A stretch of 39,151 bases of DNA from JANSXG01 sp965652425 (GTDB lineage Bacteria; Planctomycetota; Phycisphaerae; Phycisphaerales; UBA1924). A program made the translations under genes and the position numbers. Every line of letters starts with the position of its first letter. Position 1 is the first letter of the stretch. The notes beneath the pieces are model-generated. The model did no database searches and had not been told where the DNA came from. It saw nothing but the letters and a program-made list of their open reading frames with translations. Shown here one piece after another: positions 16,232 through 23,589 of this stretch. The stretch covers positions 1 to 39,151 of the forward strand of contig CBFGVX010000022.1 in assembly GCA_965652425.1 (NCBI GenBank), read 5' to 3'.

Positions 16232-17410
16232 TTACGCGCCCGCCACTTCGACCGCCCGCGGCGCGCCGCCGGGGTACAGCAGACTCTCCCCGAACTCGCC
16301 CGGCTCGAACAGGTGGACATGCGCCATATCCACGAAGAACCGCATCGGCCCCGCGATCGGGAAGTCGTGCCGGGCATCGATCCGCGCGAGCATCGGCTCG
16401 CCGCCGCGAAGCTCGCACGATACATCGATGTTTTTGCCCAGCGGCTCGACGACCTGGATCTCCACATCGATCGTGCTGTGCGCTGCGGTCTCCCTGCCCA
16501 TCGGGTGCTCCGAAAGCGAACTCGGACGCAGCCCAAGCGTCACCTCGGAGCCCACGCGCTCGCGCAGCCGATCCGCGTGCTCGGGCAGCATCGCCAGCCG
16601 GATCGAGGGCTTGTCCTGCGGCCCCGCCACAAACCACACCTCGCCCTCGGCCTCCACCAGCCGCCCCTCGTAAAAGTTCATCGGCGTCCGCCCGAGGAAC
16701 GCGCCGACAAACCGGTTCTTCGGGTAGCGGTACACATTCAGCGGCGTGTCCACCTGCTCGATCACGCCCACGCCCCGACCCGCGCTCATCACCACGATCC
16801 GGTCGCCCAGCGTCATCGCCTCTTCCTGATCGTGGGTCACATACACCGTCGTCGTCTGCAGACGCTTGTGCAGCTTCTTGATCTCGGTCCGTGTCGTCAC
16901 GCGCAGCTTCGCATCGAGGTTCGACAGCGGCTCGTCGAACAGGAACACCGACGCGTCCCGCACGATCGCCCGTCCCAGCGCCACGCGCTGGCGCTGCCCG
17001 CCCGAGAGCTGCTTGGGCCGACGCTGCAAAAGCTCCCCGATCCCCAGCAGCCCCGCCGTCTCGTTCACGCGACGCTTGATCTCATCCCGCGGCAGCTTCC
17101 GCAGCTGCAACCCGAACGCCATGTTCTTCTCGACGCTCATGTGCGGGTACAGCGCGTAATTCTGGAACACCATCGCGATGTCGCGATCCTTCGGGTGCAC
17201 ATCGTTGACCACCCGATCGCCGATCGAGATCGTCCCCTCGGTGATCGCTTCGAGCCCCGCGATCATCCGCAGCGTCGTCGACTTGCCGCAGCCCGACGGC
17301 CCGACCAGCACGAGGAACTCGCCGTCGCCGATCGTGAGGTTCACATCGCGCACCGCGACGACCTTGCCGTCGTACACCTTCTTCACATCGCGGAGCGTCA
17401 CTTGCGCCAT
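16232..17410 (-). CDS. ugpC: Sugar ABC transporter ATP-binding protein, UgpC/MalK type
   Basis: 392 residues, the size of MalK/UgpC/MsmK ATPases that power CUT1 carbohydrate importers. It has Walker A GPSGCGKST, the Q-loop in MVFQNYALYPHMSV, signature LSGGQRQRVALGRA, Walker B VFLFDEPLSNLDAKL and the H-loop in YVTHDQEEAM. The C-terminal 150 residues form the TOBE/OB regulatory domain, with GLRPSSL and final MRFFVDMAHVHLFEP. It lies 7 bases after the second permease stop. Some ATPases of this class serve several importers. Confidence 0.94.
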   Translation of the reverse strand: MAQVTLRDVKKVYDGKVVAVRDVNLTIGDGEFLVLVGPSGCGKSTTLRMIAGLEAITEGTISIGDRVVNDVHPKDRDIAMVFQNYALYPHMSVEKNMAFGLQLRKLPRDEIKRRVNETAGLLGIGELLQRRPKQLSGGQRQRVALGRAIVRDASVFLFDEPLSNLDAKLRVTTRTEIKKLHKRLQTTTVYVTHDQEEAMTLGDRIVVMSAGRGVGVIEQVDTPLNVYRYPKNRFVGAFLGRTPMNFYEGRLVEAEGEVWFVAGPQDKPSIRLAMLPEHADRLRERVGSEVTLGLRPSSLSEHPMGRETAAHSTIDVEIQVVEPLGKNIDVSCELRGGEPMLARIDARHDFPIAGPMRFFVDMAHVHLFEPGEFGESLLYPGGAPRAVEVAGA

Positions 17411-17417
17411 ATCGCCT

Positions 17418-18275
17418 TTAGCCCTTCACCGCGCCGAGCTGGATGCCCTTCACGAGGTACTTCTGGAGCAGGAGGAACAGGATAATCGGCGGGATCATCG
17501 CCATCAGCGCCGCCGCCATGATCGCCGGCACATCGCTGCCGTAGGTCGTGTTGAACTGGAGCAGACCGACCGGCAAAACCCGCAGGTTCTCGCTCTGCGT
17601 CAGGATCAGCGGCCAGAAGAAACTGTTGTAGTTGAACAGGAACGCGAAGATCGCCAGCACGATCAGCCCCGGCCTCGCCAGCGGCAGGATCACCTGCACG
17701 AAGATCCGCCAGTGCCCCGCGCCGTCGATCGCCGCCGCCTCGTCCAGCGAGCTGGGAATCGTCAGCATGAACTGGCGCAGCAGGAATGTCCCGTACGCGC
17801 TGAACGCCGCGGGGATGATCAGCCCCGTGTAGTCGTCGAACATGCCCAGCCCGAGGATCACCACGAAATTCGGCACCATCAGCACCACGCCCGGAACCAT
17901 CAGCGTGCCCAGGTACAAGAGGAACACCTTGTCCCGCCCCGGCCACTGGATGCGGCTGAACGCGTACGCTGCCATCGAACAGGTGATCACCTGCAAAAGC
18001 GTCACCCAGCCGGCGACAAAGAACGAGTTGAAGAAGTACTTCGCGAACGGCACCTGCTCGAACACGCGCACATACGCGTCAAACGAAACGCGGCTGGGGA
18101 ACCCCGTCTCCGTCAGCCGGTCCACCTCGCTCCGGTCCGACAGCGAGATCAGGACCTGCCATACGAACGGCACCACGAAGGTGATCCCCAGCAGCACCAG
18201 CGCCACAAAGGTCATGGGCCGCGCCAGCTTCGCCAAAGATCCGGTCGCCGATTCCATCGGATGACGCTCACTCAT
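17418..18275 (-). CDS. Sugar ABC transporter permease, MalG type
   Basis: 285 residues with six predicted membrane segments, the normal size for the second permease of a CUT1 importer. The EAA loop that docks on the ATPase is DEAAAIDGAGHWRIFVQVIL. A family-typical opening FVVPFVWQVLISL is followed by a periplasmic loop. Its start overlaps the preceding permease gene by 8 bases, so the two subunits are translated together. The substrate is unknown. Confidence 0.93.
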   Translation of the reverse strand: MSERHPMESATGSLAKLARPMTFVALVLLGITFVVPFVWQVLISLSDRSEVDRLTETGFPSRVSFDAYVRVFEQVPFAKYFFNSFFVAGWVTLLQVITCSMAAYAFSRIQWPGRDKVFLLYLGTLMVPGVVLMVPNFVVILGLGMFDDYTGLIIPAAFSAYGTFLLRQFMLTIPSSLDEAAAIDGAGHWRIFVQVILPLARPGLIVLAIFAFLFNYNSFFWPLILTQSENLRVLPVGLLQFNTTYGSDVPAIMAAALMAMIPPIILFLLLQKYLVKGIQLGAVKG

Positions 18276-19911
18276 TGGTCAACCTCGATCCGAAACGGAA
18301 GTTGAACGCCGTCATCGCAAAGATCATCGCGAACATCACCCACGCCACCGCCGATGCCAGCCCGAGCTGGAAGTCATCGGTGAAGGCCAGGTTGTACAGG
18401 TAATAGGTCAGGACGATCGTGTCGGCCTTGCCCTCGGTCATCACCAGCGCCTGCTCGAAGCCGCCTTGGAGGCCCCCGATCGTCGACATGATCACGATGA
18501 AGAAGGTCGTCGGCGCGAGCTGTGGCCAGGTCACATTGATGAAGCGCTGCCAGCCCGTCGCCCCGTCGATCGCCGCCGCCTCGTACAGCGACTGCGGGAT
18601 GTTCGACAGCCCCGCGAGGTACAGCAGCATGTTCCCGCCACCGATCGCCAGCCAGATCCCCATGATCACCAACGCCGGCTTGGCCCACCTCGACGACAGC
18701 AGCCAGTCCGGCGGCTGCAACCCCCCCCGCTCGGTCTCGTGCCCGGCCGTCAGGCCACGCCGGACCCGCTCCGAACGCTCGTCCACCGCGCTCAGCACCT
18801 TCGCGCGTTCGCCACGCAGCACTTGGTCCGACAGCAGCGCGCTGAGCATGTCCGCCCGCGAAGCGCTCTCGCCGAGCGCATCGACGATCAGGTCGACCTC
18901 CGCCGGGTCCACACCCTCGATCGCTTTCAGCTCGGCGCCGATCTCCACCATCGTCGCGCGGTCGAAGTCTTCGTACCCCGAAGCCAGCAGCGACTTCTCG
19001 GGAAGCTGCACCAGCACCAGACTCACGCCCAGCGCCGCCGCGCCCACCGTCGCCAGAATGAACACCCGCCCGAACAGCGCGAACCCGCCCGTCTCTTTCG
19101 CCTTCACGCGCTCGACGCCGATCATCAGCGACTTGCCGATCACCCCCAGCGTCGCGAGAGCAAGCACGATCCCCAGCCCGTACCACAGGAACGCCGGCGT
19201 GCTTACGACCACCCGCTCAACACCCCCCAGGATCGGATCCAGCACCGAGTTGATCAGCCCGCCTCGGGGTCGGTACAGCGTCTTCCAAAGGAGGAACATC
19301 GCCACGCCCGCCAGCAGCGTCGGCAGGTAGAACGCCGCGCGGAAGAACATCTGCCCCACGAACAGCCCCGCCGTGATCACCGCCCCCACGATGCCCACGA
19401 ACAGCACCAGCCCGTTCCGCTGCATCGCCCCGACCTGGTACTGCGTCAGGTCGGTCATGCCCGAGCGCGTGCTCATCACATCCGCCGCGCCCGTCGGCGC
19501 CGCCAGCACCCACGCCCCGGCGCACGCCGCGATCGTGCAGACCAGCGCGATCATCCCGAGCTTCACCTTCGACTTGGGCTTCTGAGGCGTCGCCTTCGAG
19601 TTGATCCACACCGCCAGGAGCAGCGATCCCGCGATCGAGATCGGGATCGCGATCATCAGGAACACCGTGTTGTAAAAGTAATCCCAGAACAGGTGCGACT
19701 CATCGCCCCACAGCAGGCGCGTGTAGTTCTCCAGCCCGATGAACTTCACGCTCTCGGTCGAATACTGGTTGTGCTTCGTCAGCTGCCAGTCCGTCAGCGA
19801 CATATACAGCGAGAACACCACCGGGCCCGCCGTGAACAGCAGGAACCCGATCAGGTTCGGCAACAGGAACGCCAGCGCGATCAGCAGCCGCTTCCGACCG
19901 CTGCCGATCAT
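18268..19911 (-). CDS. Sugar ABC transporter permease, MalF type, with two large insertions
   Basis: 547 residues, against about 290-320 for typical UgpA-like permeases. The family core is intact: N-terminal PNLIGFLLFTAGPVVFSLYM, then FFRAAFYLPTLLAGVAMFLLW (189-209), and the EAA loop YEAAAIDGATGWQRFINVTW (443-462). Insertion 1 (about 107-188) adds two membrane segments. Insertion 2 (about 231-399) adds two more and a charged soluble region of about 95 residues (EKSLLASGYEDFDRATMVEI onward). The start at 19911 gives an ATGA overlap with the solute-binding protein gene and a clean membrane N-terminus. The insertions keep the frame, so this is not a damaged gene. Confidence 0.9.
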   Translation of the reverse strand: MIGSGRKRLLIALAFLLPNLIGFLLFTAGPVVFSLYMSLTDWQLTKHNQYSTESVKFIGLENYTRLLWGDESHLFWDYFYNTVFLMIAIPISIAGSLLLAVWINSKATPQKPKSKVKLGMIALVCTIAACAGAWVLAAPTGAADVMSTRSGMTDLTQYQVGAMQRNGLVLFVGIVGAVITAGLFVGQMFFRAAFYLPTLLAGVAMFLLWKTLYRPRGGLINSVLDPILGGVERVVVSTPAFLWYGLGIVLALATLGVIGKSLMIGVERVKAKETGGFALFGRVFILATVGAAALGVSLVLVQLPEKSLLASGYEDFDRATMVEIGAELKAIEGVDPAEVDLIVDALGESASRADMLSALLSDQVLRGERAKVLSAVDERSERVRRGLTAGHETERGGLQPPDWLLSSRWAKPALVIMGIWLAIGGGNMLLYLAGLSNIPQSLYEAAAIDGATGWQRFINVTWPQLAPTTFFIVIMSTIGGLQGGFEQALVMTEGKADTIVLTYYLYNLAFTDDFQLGLASAVAWVMFAMIFAMTAFNFRFGSRLTNE

Positions 19912-21803
19912 GACCCGCCCCCCGCCACACTGACCGCCGTCGATCTCGCTCGCTCCACCTGCACCCGCAGCGGCACCGACGGATCCGGATCGAACTCGAC
20001 CCCCACCCTCGCCTCCCACCGCTCGCGCAGCGTCGCATCGCGCCGAAGGTTCGCCGCGATCTGCATGTTGATCCGGTTCTCGATCACCCGCGCCGCCTCC
20101 GCCGGACCGATGTCCCGCTTCTCGAGCTTCTCGATCACCGGCCCCGCCAGCGCCCCCAGCCGGCCCGGACCGATGAAGTCCGAAAGCTGCTCCGGCTCGG
20201 CGTAATCCAGCATCGCCTCAACGAACACCGGCGAATCCATCTGCTCCAGCCCGGGCAGCGCCCGAGGCGGGCCGGAAATCCCGTTCTCATCCAGGCAGAA
20301 CTCCGGCACGCCGCAGATCGAGTCGAACGCCCCGTTGATCTGCTCGTTGTACACATCGCTCGCGAGGAACCGCAGGAAGCGCACCGCCTCCTCCCGCCGC
20401 TCCGAGGAACGGTTGACCACCGCCACCCGCGCGCCGGCCATGTAGAACGGCACGCCCGTCACGCTCGGCACATGCGCCACGCCCACCTGAAGCAGGCGCG
20501 ACCGGTCCGCATCGTTCAGCGTGCCGGCGAGCGCCTCGTACTGCGCATCCGTCAGCGGGTTCAGAATGTCGCGCTGCAGCGTCGCGATCGCCTCGCGCAC
20601 CAGCGCCGCCGCCTCGTCGCCAAGCCCGCCCGAAGCCAGCTCCCTCACCGCCGCGGGCCGGATCACCTGCTCGAAATTGCGGCTGGCCATCTGGGCATAC
20701 TCCCAGCGCCCGCCCACATACATCGCCGCCACCTTGTCGGCGAACAGCGACGACGCCGAGGCCGTCTCCGCCGTCGTGTTCATGTTCGCCCCGCCCGCCG
20801 TCGCCATCGACGCCGCCTCGGCCGGCGTCGGCGACACCCGGTCCACATACATCATGTTCTGGAACGCCGTCAGCCCCGCGATCGTCTGAGGCGAGTTGTA
20901 GATCGACGCCGTGCCGCCCTCGTTGAGGAACCGCCCGCCCGCCGCCAGCGCCATGTCCCACGCGCCGAGGTTCATGATGCCGACGCGCCGCTCGATCCCA
21001 CGCGAGCGAGCATCCTCGATCAGCGCTTTCGACCGGCGCGTCGCCTCGTCGATCGACCACGGCCCGCTCGGCGCCTCCACCCCCGCCTGCTCGAACAGAT
21101 CACGGTGATAGAACAGCACCGTGTACCCCACATTGCAGGGGAACGCGTACTGTTGCCAGCTCCCGTCTTCCTGTTCCACCGCCATCGACGGCCACGCCGC
21201 TTCGAACGCCCGCTCGGTCCCGAACCCCTCGGCCTGCGCCGCCGCCGTCACATCCAGCGCGACACCCGCATCGACCATCTGCTGAAGCTGCGACGGCCCG
21301 TAGCTCTCAATAAGATCCGGCCCCTTCCCCGCCACGCACTGGATCACCACCTTCGTGATGTCCCGGTTCGCCGGGTCGGTCACGATGTCGATCGGCTCGC
21401 CGTAGGTCTTCAGATGCCACGCCCGGAACAGCGCTGCCTGCGTCCGACGCGCCGGGTTGTCGTCCGTCGACCACACCAGCCGAGGCACATCTCCCATCGC
21501 CACGGTCCCCTCCGGCCGATCCGAAGCGTGGTACGACCGGAACAGATCCAGCACCCGATCCCGCTCCGTCGTGCCGAGCGCAAAGACCCCGTTCAGATCC
21601 GCCGGCAGTTCGACCCCCTCCCCCGCGGCGTGGGCTCGAAACCCGTCCAGAAACTTCTGAACCCGCTCCGGCGCTTCACCGTCCACCGCGAAGTACGACG
21701 CGATCACCGCCGCATCTTCAGACTCGCTCGGCAGCACCACGGTGTACGCCACCACCGACAGCACCGCCCACACGAAGACCAAAGCAAGGATGACCCATCG
21801 CAT
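19908..21803 (-). CDS. Extracellular sugar-binding protein of the ABC importer, membrane-anchored
   Basis: 631 residues, larger than usual family-1 solute-binding proteins (about 430). The N-terminus MRWVILALVFVWAVLSVVAY is a single membrane anchor or uncleaved signal without a lipobox Cys. Residues about 115-530 resemble the family fold: ITKVVIQCVAGKGPDLIESY, AFPCNVGYTVLFYHRDLFE, AAMYVGGRWEYAQM, SSERREEAVRFLRFLASD. An extra region precedes it. AAAGG lies 8 bases before the chosen ATG. It is the first gene of the importer operon and is followed by both permeases, the ATPase and the YmdB-like gene. Confidence 0.88.
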   Translation of the reverse strand: MRWVILALVFVWAVLSVVAYTVVLPSESEDAAVIASYFAVDGEAPERVQKFLDGFRAHAAGEGVELPADLNGVFALGTTERDRVLDLFRSYHASDRPEGTVAMGDVPRLVWSTDDNPARRTQAALFRAWHLKTYGEPIDIVTDPANRDITKVVIQCVAGKGPDLIESYGPSQLQQMVDAGVALDVTAAAQAEGFGTERAFEAAWPSMAVEQEDGSWQQYAFPCNVGYTVLFYHRDLFEQAGVEAPSGPWSIDEATRRSKALIEDARSRGIERRVGIMNLGAWDMALAAGGRFLNEGGTASIYNSPQTIAGLTAFQNMMYVDRVSPTPAEAASMATAGGANMNTTAETASASSLFADKVAAMYVGGRWEYAQMASRNFEQVIRPAAVRELASGGLGDEAAALVREAIATLQRDILNPLTDAQYEALAGTLNDADRSRLLQVGVAHVPSVTGVPFYMAGARVAVVNRSSERREEAVRFLRFLASDVYNEQINGAFDSICGVPEFCLDENGISGPPRALPGLEQMDSPVFVEAMLDYAEPEQLSDFIGPGRLGALAGPVIEKLEKRDIGPAEAARVIENRINMQIAANLRRDATLRERWEARVGVEFDPDPSVPLRVQVERARSTAVSVAGGGS

Positions 21804-21853
21804 GGCTTGCCCTTTCCAGCCGCCAGGACGCGGCGGCGGAGGCACCGGGTAAA

Positions 21854-21870
21854 GCGTTCAACCGGAACGC
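21854..21870. promoter_or_regulatory. Operator-like dyad at the start of the sugar importer operon
   Basis: GCGTTC-AACCG-GAACGC, perfect 6-bp arms around 5 bases. It begins 4 bases downstream of the -10 box of the promoter at 21874-21902 and so covers the expected transcription start. This is the position of a repressor operator such as those of LacI, GntR or ROK regulators of sugar genes. No regulator gene is in the window. Confidence 0.5.
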
Positions 21871-21873
21871 CCG

Positions 21874-21902
21874 AGTGTACCCCGCACGCATTTCTACGCC
21901 AA
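21874..21902 (-). promoter_or_regulatory. Promoter of the sugar importer operon
   Basis: Minus-strand TTGGCG (21897-21902) and TACACT (21874-21879) are separated by exactly 17 bases; each box matches four of six sigma70 consensus positions. The leader before the solute-binding protein ATG (21803) is about 65 bases. Confidence 0.55.
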
Positions 21903-22052
21903 TCCGCACAACCCCTACATGTTTCTCCCGGTTCACGCCCCTTCACAGTTATGGGATTTGGCGCAGACCTTGCGCTCCCGATAGCCCCTCTGTCCACAGC
22001 AGCGTCAGCGGATCAGACGCCTATCCCCCACTCATTCAAGGAAGATATCGAC

Positions 22053-22271
22053 ATGGGCACCTCACCGGAAACCTTCGACCAGGTCAAGAACATCCTGCGC
22101 AAGCTCGACCGTTCGATCACCGACGCTCGCCAGCGCCGCCTCGATACCGATGAAAAGCCCGCCGCCGAGACCAACCCCGCCGACCAGAACGCCAAGCCCG
22201 GACGCGCCCGCCCCATGCGACCCCGCCCCGAGGGCTTTCGAGGCGATTTCAACTCCGCCCGCACCGTCTGA
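22053..22271 (+). CDS. Small charged protein of unknown function
   Basis: 72 residues starting MGTSPETFDQVKNILRKLDR. The first 30 residues form an amphipathic helix with evenly spaced hydrophobics and many Arg/Lys; the rest is Pro/Arg/Asp-rich and probably disordered, ending GFRGDFNSARTV. AAGGAAG lies 7 bases before the ATG, which supports the start inside a much longer open frame. It is followed by the tRNA-Gln promoter. I do not recognise the family. It may bind nucleic acid or a protein partner, which is a guess from composition. Confidence 0.6.
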   Translation: MGTSPETFDQVKNILRKLDRSITDARQRRLDTDEKPAAETNPADQNAKPGRARPMRPRPEGFRGDFNSARTV

Positions 22272-22305
22272 GCCCGCAAATCCCCGTATTCACGACCCCT
22301 CCCCC

Positions 22306-22335
22306 TTGCCCATCAGGCAAACTCGTCGGTACACT
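22306..22335 (+). promoter_or_regulatory. Promoter of tRNA-Gln
   Basis: TTGCCC (22306-22311) and TACACT (22330-22335) are separated by 18 bases. The tRNA begins 43 bases after the -10 box, consistent with a short 5' leader removed by RNase P. Confidence 0.5.
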
Positions 22336-22377
22336 CTCCGCCGGTCAGATCCAACACATCTGATTCCGACTCCCGAC

Positions 22378-22448
22378 TGGGGATTGGTGTAACGGTAGCA
22401 CGGCTGATTCTGGTTCAGTTAGTCTGAGTTCAAATCTCAGATCCCCAG
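22378..22448 (+). tRNA. tRNA-Gln(CTG)
   Basis: 71 bases folding into a complete cloverleaf. The acceptor stem TGGGGAT/ATCCCCA has the U1-A72 pair typical of glutamine tRNAs. The D arm is GTGT-AACGGTA-GCAC, the anticodon stem GCTGA/TCAGT with loop TTCTGGT (anticodon CTG at 22410-22412), the variable loop TAGT, and the T arm CTGAG-TTCAAAT-CTCAG. The discriminator base is G. CCA is not encoded and must be added after transcription. Confidence 0.95.
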
Positions 22449-22456
22449 CTTTCGAG

Positions 22457-22488
22457 CGCGGCCCCCACGGGCCGCGTTTTCGTTTTTT
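22457..22488 (+). terminator. Factor-independent terminator of tRNA-Gln
   Basis: CGCGGCCC (22457-22464) and GGGCCGCG (22469-22476) form a perfect 8-bp GC stem with a CCAC loop, followed by TTTTCGTTTTTT. It lies 8 bases after the tRNA. It is the clearest intrinsic terminator in the window. Confidence 0.9.
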
Positions 22489-22579
22489 GCCCCCCACACC
22501 CCGTCCGCACCCTGCCGTTTTCCCTTTCCTGCTGGGTATTCCCTCACCCGACCCAGCCGGACCGCCATAATCCCCTCCC

Positions 22580-23038
22580 ATGTCCAAACCCCCTCGACCC
22601 CGCTTCGCGCCCCGCTGGATGTCCCTCTGGCTCTGGGCCGCCGCGGCGTACAACATCATCTGGGGCGGGATCGTCGTCCTCGCACCCGCATGGACCTTCC
22701 GCGTCCTCGGCATCGACACCCTCACCATGGCCGACGAGGCCTCCTACGCTCTGCTGATCCCGATCTGGCAGTGCGTCGGGATGATTGTCGGGGTGTACGG
22801 CCTGGCCTACGCCGCCGCCGCCCGCGACCCGATCCGTCACTGGCCCGTCGTCGCCGCCGGGCTGCTCGGCAAGATCCTTGGGCCGATCGGCTTCGTCGAC
22901 GCCGTGTTCATCAAGGGCATCTTCCCCGCCAGTTTCGGATTCACCATCCTCACCAACGACCTGCTCTGGTGGATACCGTTCACTTTGATCCTCCTCGCCG
23001 CGTGGCGAGCCAACCGATGGGACGGAACCCGCTCATGA
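22580..23038 (+). CDS. Small four-helix membrane protein, function unknown
   Basis: 152 residues with four predicted membrane segments (about 14-36, 58-80, 89-107 and 116-140; for example LWLWAAAAYNIIWGGIVVLA and LLIPIWQCVGMIVGVYGLAY). No signal peptide or catalytic motif is recognisable. Its stop overlaps the start of the thioredoxin-fold protein by ATGA, so the two are made together, suggesting a membrane partner for a redox process. I do not recognise a characterised family. Confidence 0.8.
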   Translation: MSKPPRPRFAPRWMSLWLWAAAAYNIIWGGIVVLAPAWTFRVLGIDTLTMADEASYALLIPIWQCVGMIVGVYGLAYAAAARDPIRHWPVVAAGLLGKILGPIGFVDAVFIKGIFPASFGFTILTNDLLWWIPFTLILLAAWRANRWDGTRS

Positions 23039-23589
23039 CCGACTCCGCAACCCCCGACTTCGACACCGCCATCCGCAGCGCGACCACGAATCAGGGCCAA
23101 TCCCTGCTCGAACTCTCGCAGGAGTCCCCGGTCCTCGTCGTCTTCCTGCGCCACCTCGGCTGCACCTTCTGCCGCGAGGCCGTCGCCGACATCGCCAGGA
23201 AGCGCGCGCAGATCGAGGCCGATGGCACCCGCATCTGCTTCGTCTACATGCCCGAGCGCGACAAGGCCGGAAACGAGAAGCCCGCCGTCGCCGAGCGATT
23301 CTTCGCCAAGTACGGCGTCAGTGACCTCCCCCGCATCGCAGATCCCGACCAGCACCTCTACAAGGCCTTCGAACTCCGCCGCGGCTCGCTGGGCGAACTC
23401 TTCGGACTCAAGGTCTGGTGGCGCGGCTTCATCGCGACCGTCTTCGGCCTGCACATGGTCGGCAAGCTCGTCGGCGACGGCTTCCAGATGCCCGGCGTGT
23501 TCCTGCTCAAGGACGGCGCGATCAAACGCGCCTTCCGCCACAAAACCGCCGCCGATCGACCCGACTATTGCGAACTCGCGAGCGCATGA
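23035..23589 (+). CDS. SelL-related / peroxiredoxin-like thioredoxin-fold protein
   Basis: 184 residues. The segment VLVVFLRHLGCTFCREAV (residues 33-50) is the signature of the SelL/PRXL2-like AhpC/TSA group, with a Cys43-x-x-Cys46 pair. In some SelL proteins both positions are selenocysteine; here both are ordinary Cys codons. The C-terminal FQMPGVFLLKDGAIKRAFRH is the usual thioredoxin cis-Pro region. No signal peptide is seen, so it acts in the cytoplasm. ATGA overlaps join it to both the membrane protein before it and the flavoprotein after it. The substrate is unknown. Confidence 0.85.
   Translation: MTDSATPDFDTAIRSATTNQGQSLLELSQESPVLVVFLRHLGCTFCREAVADIARKRAQIEADGTRICFVYMPERDKAGNEKPAVAERFFAKYGVSDLPRIADPDQHLYKAFELRRGSLGELFGLKVWWRGFIATVFGLHMVGKLVGDGFQMPGVFLLKDGAIKRAFRHKTAADRPDYCELASA

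Noticed and set aside
16016..17485. 489-codon frame opposite the ABC ATPase
   Set aside because: Antisense shadow of the Walker-motif-containing ATPase gene.
18466..22052. Very long plus-strand frames opposite the ABC importer genes (18466-20205, 20472-22271)
   Set aside because: Compositional shadows. Only the last 72 codons of the second frame (from 22053) have a ribosome binding site and lie outside the importer genes; that part is annotated separately.
23035..23589. Possible selenoprotein with TGA read as selenocysteine
   Set aside because: The SelL-like motif is GCTFC with ordinary Cys codons and no in-frame TGA, so no selenocysteine is needed.
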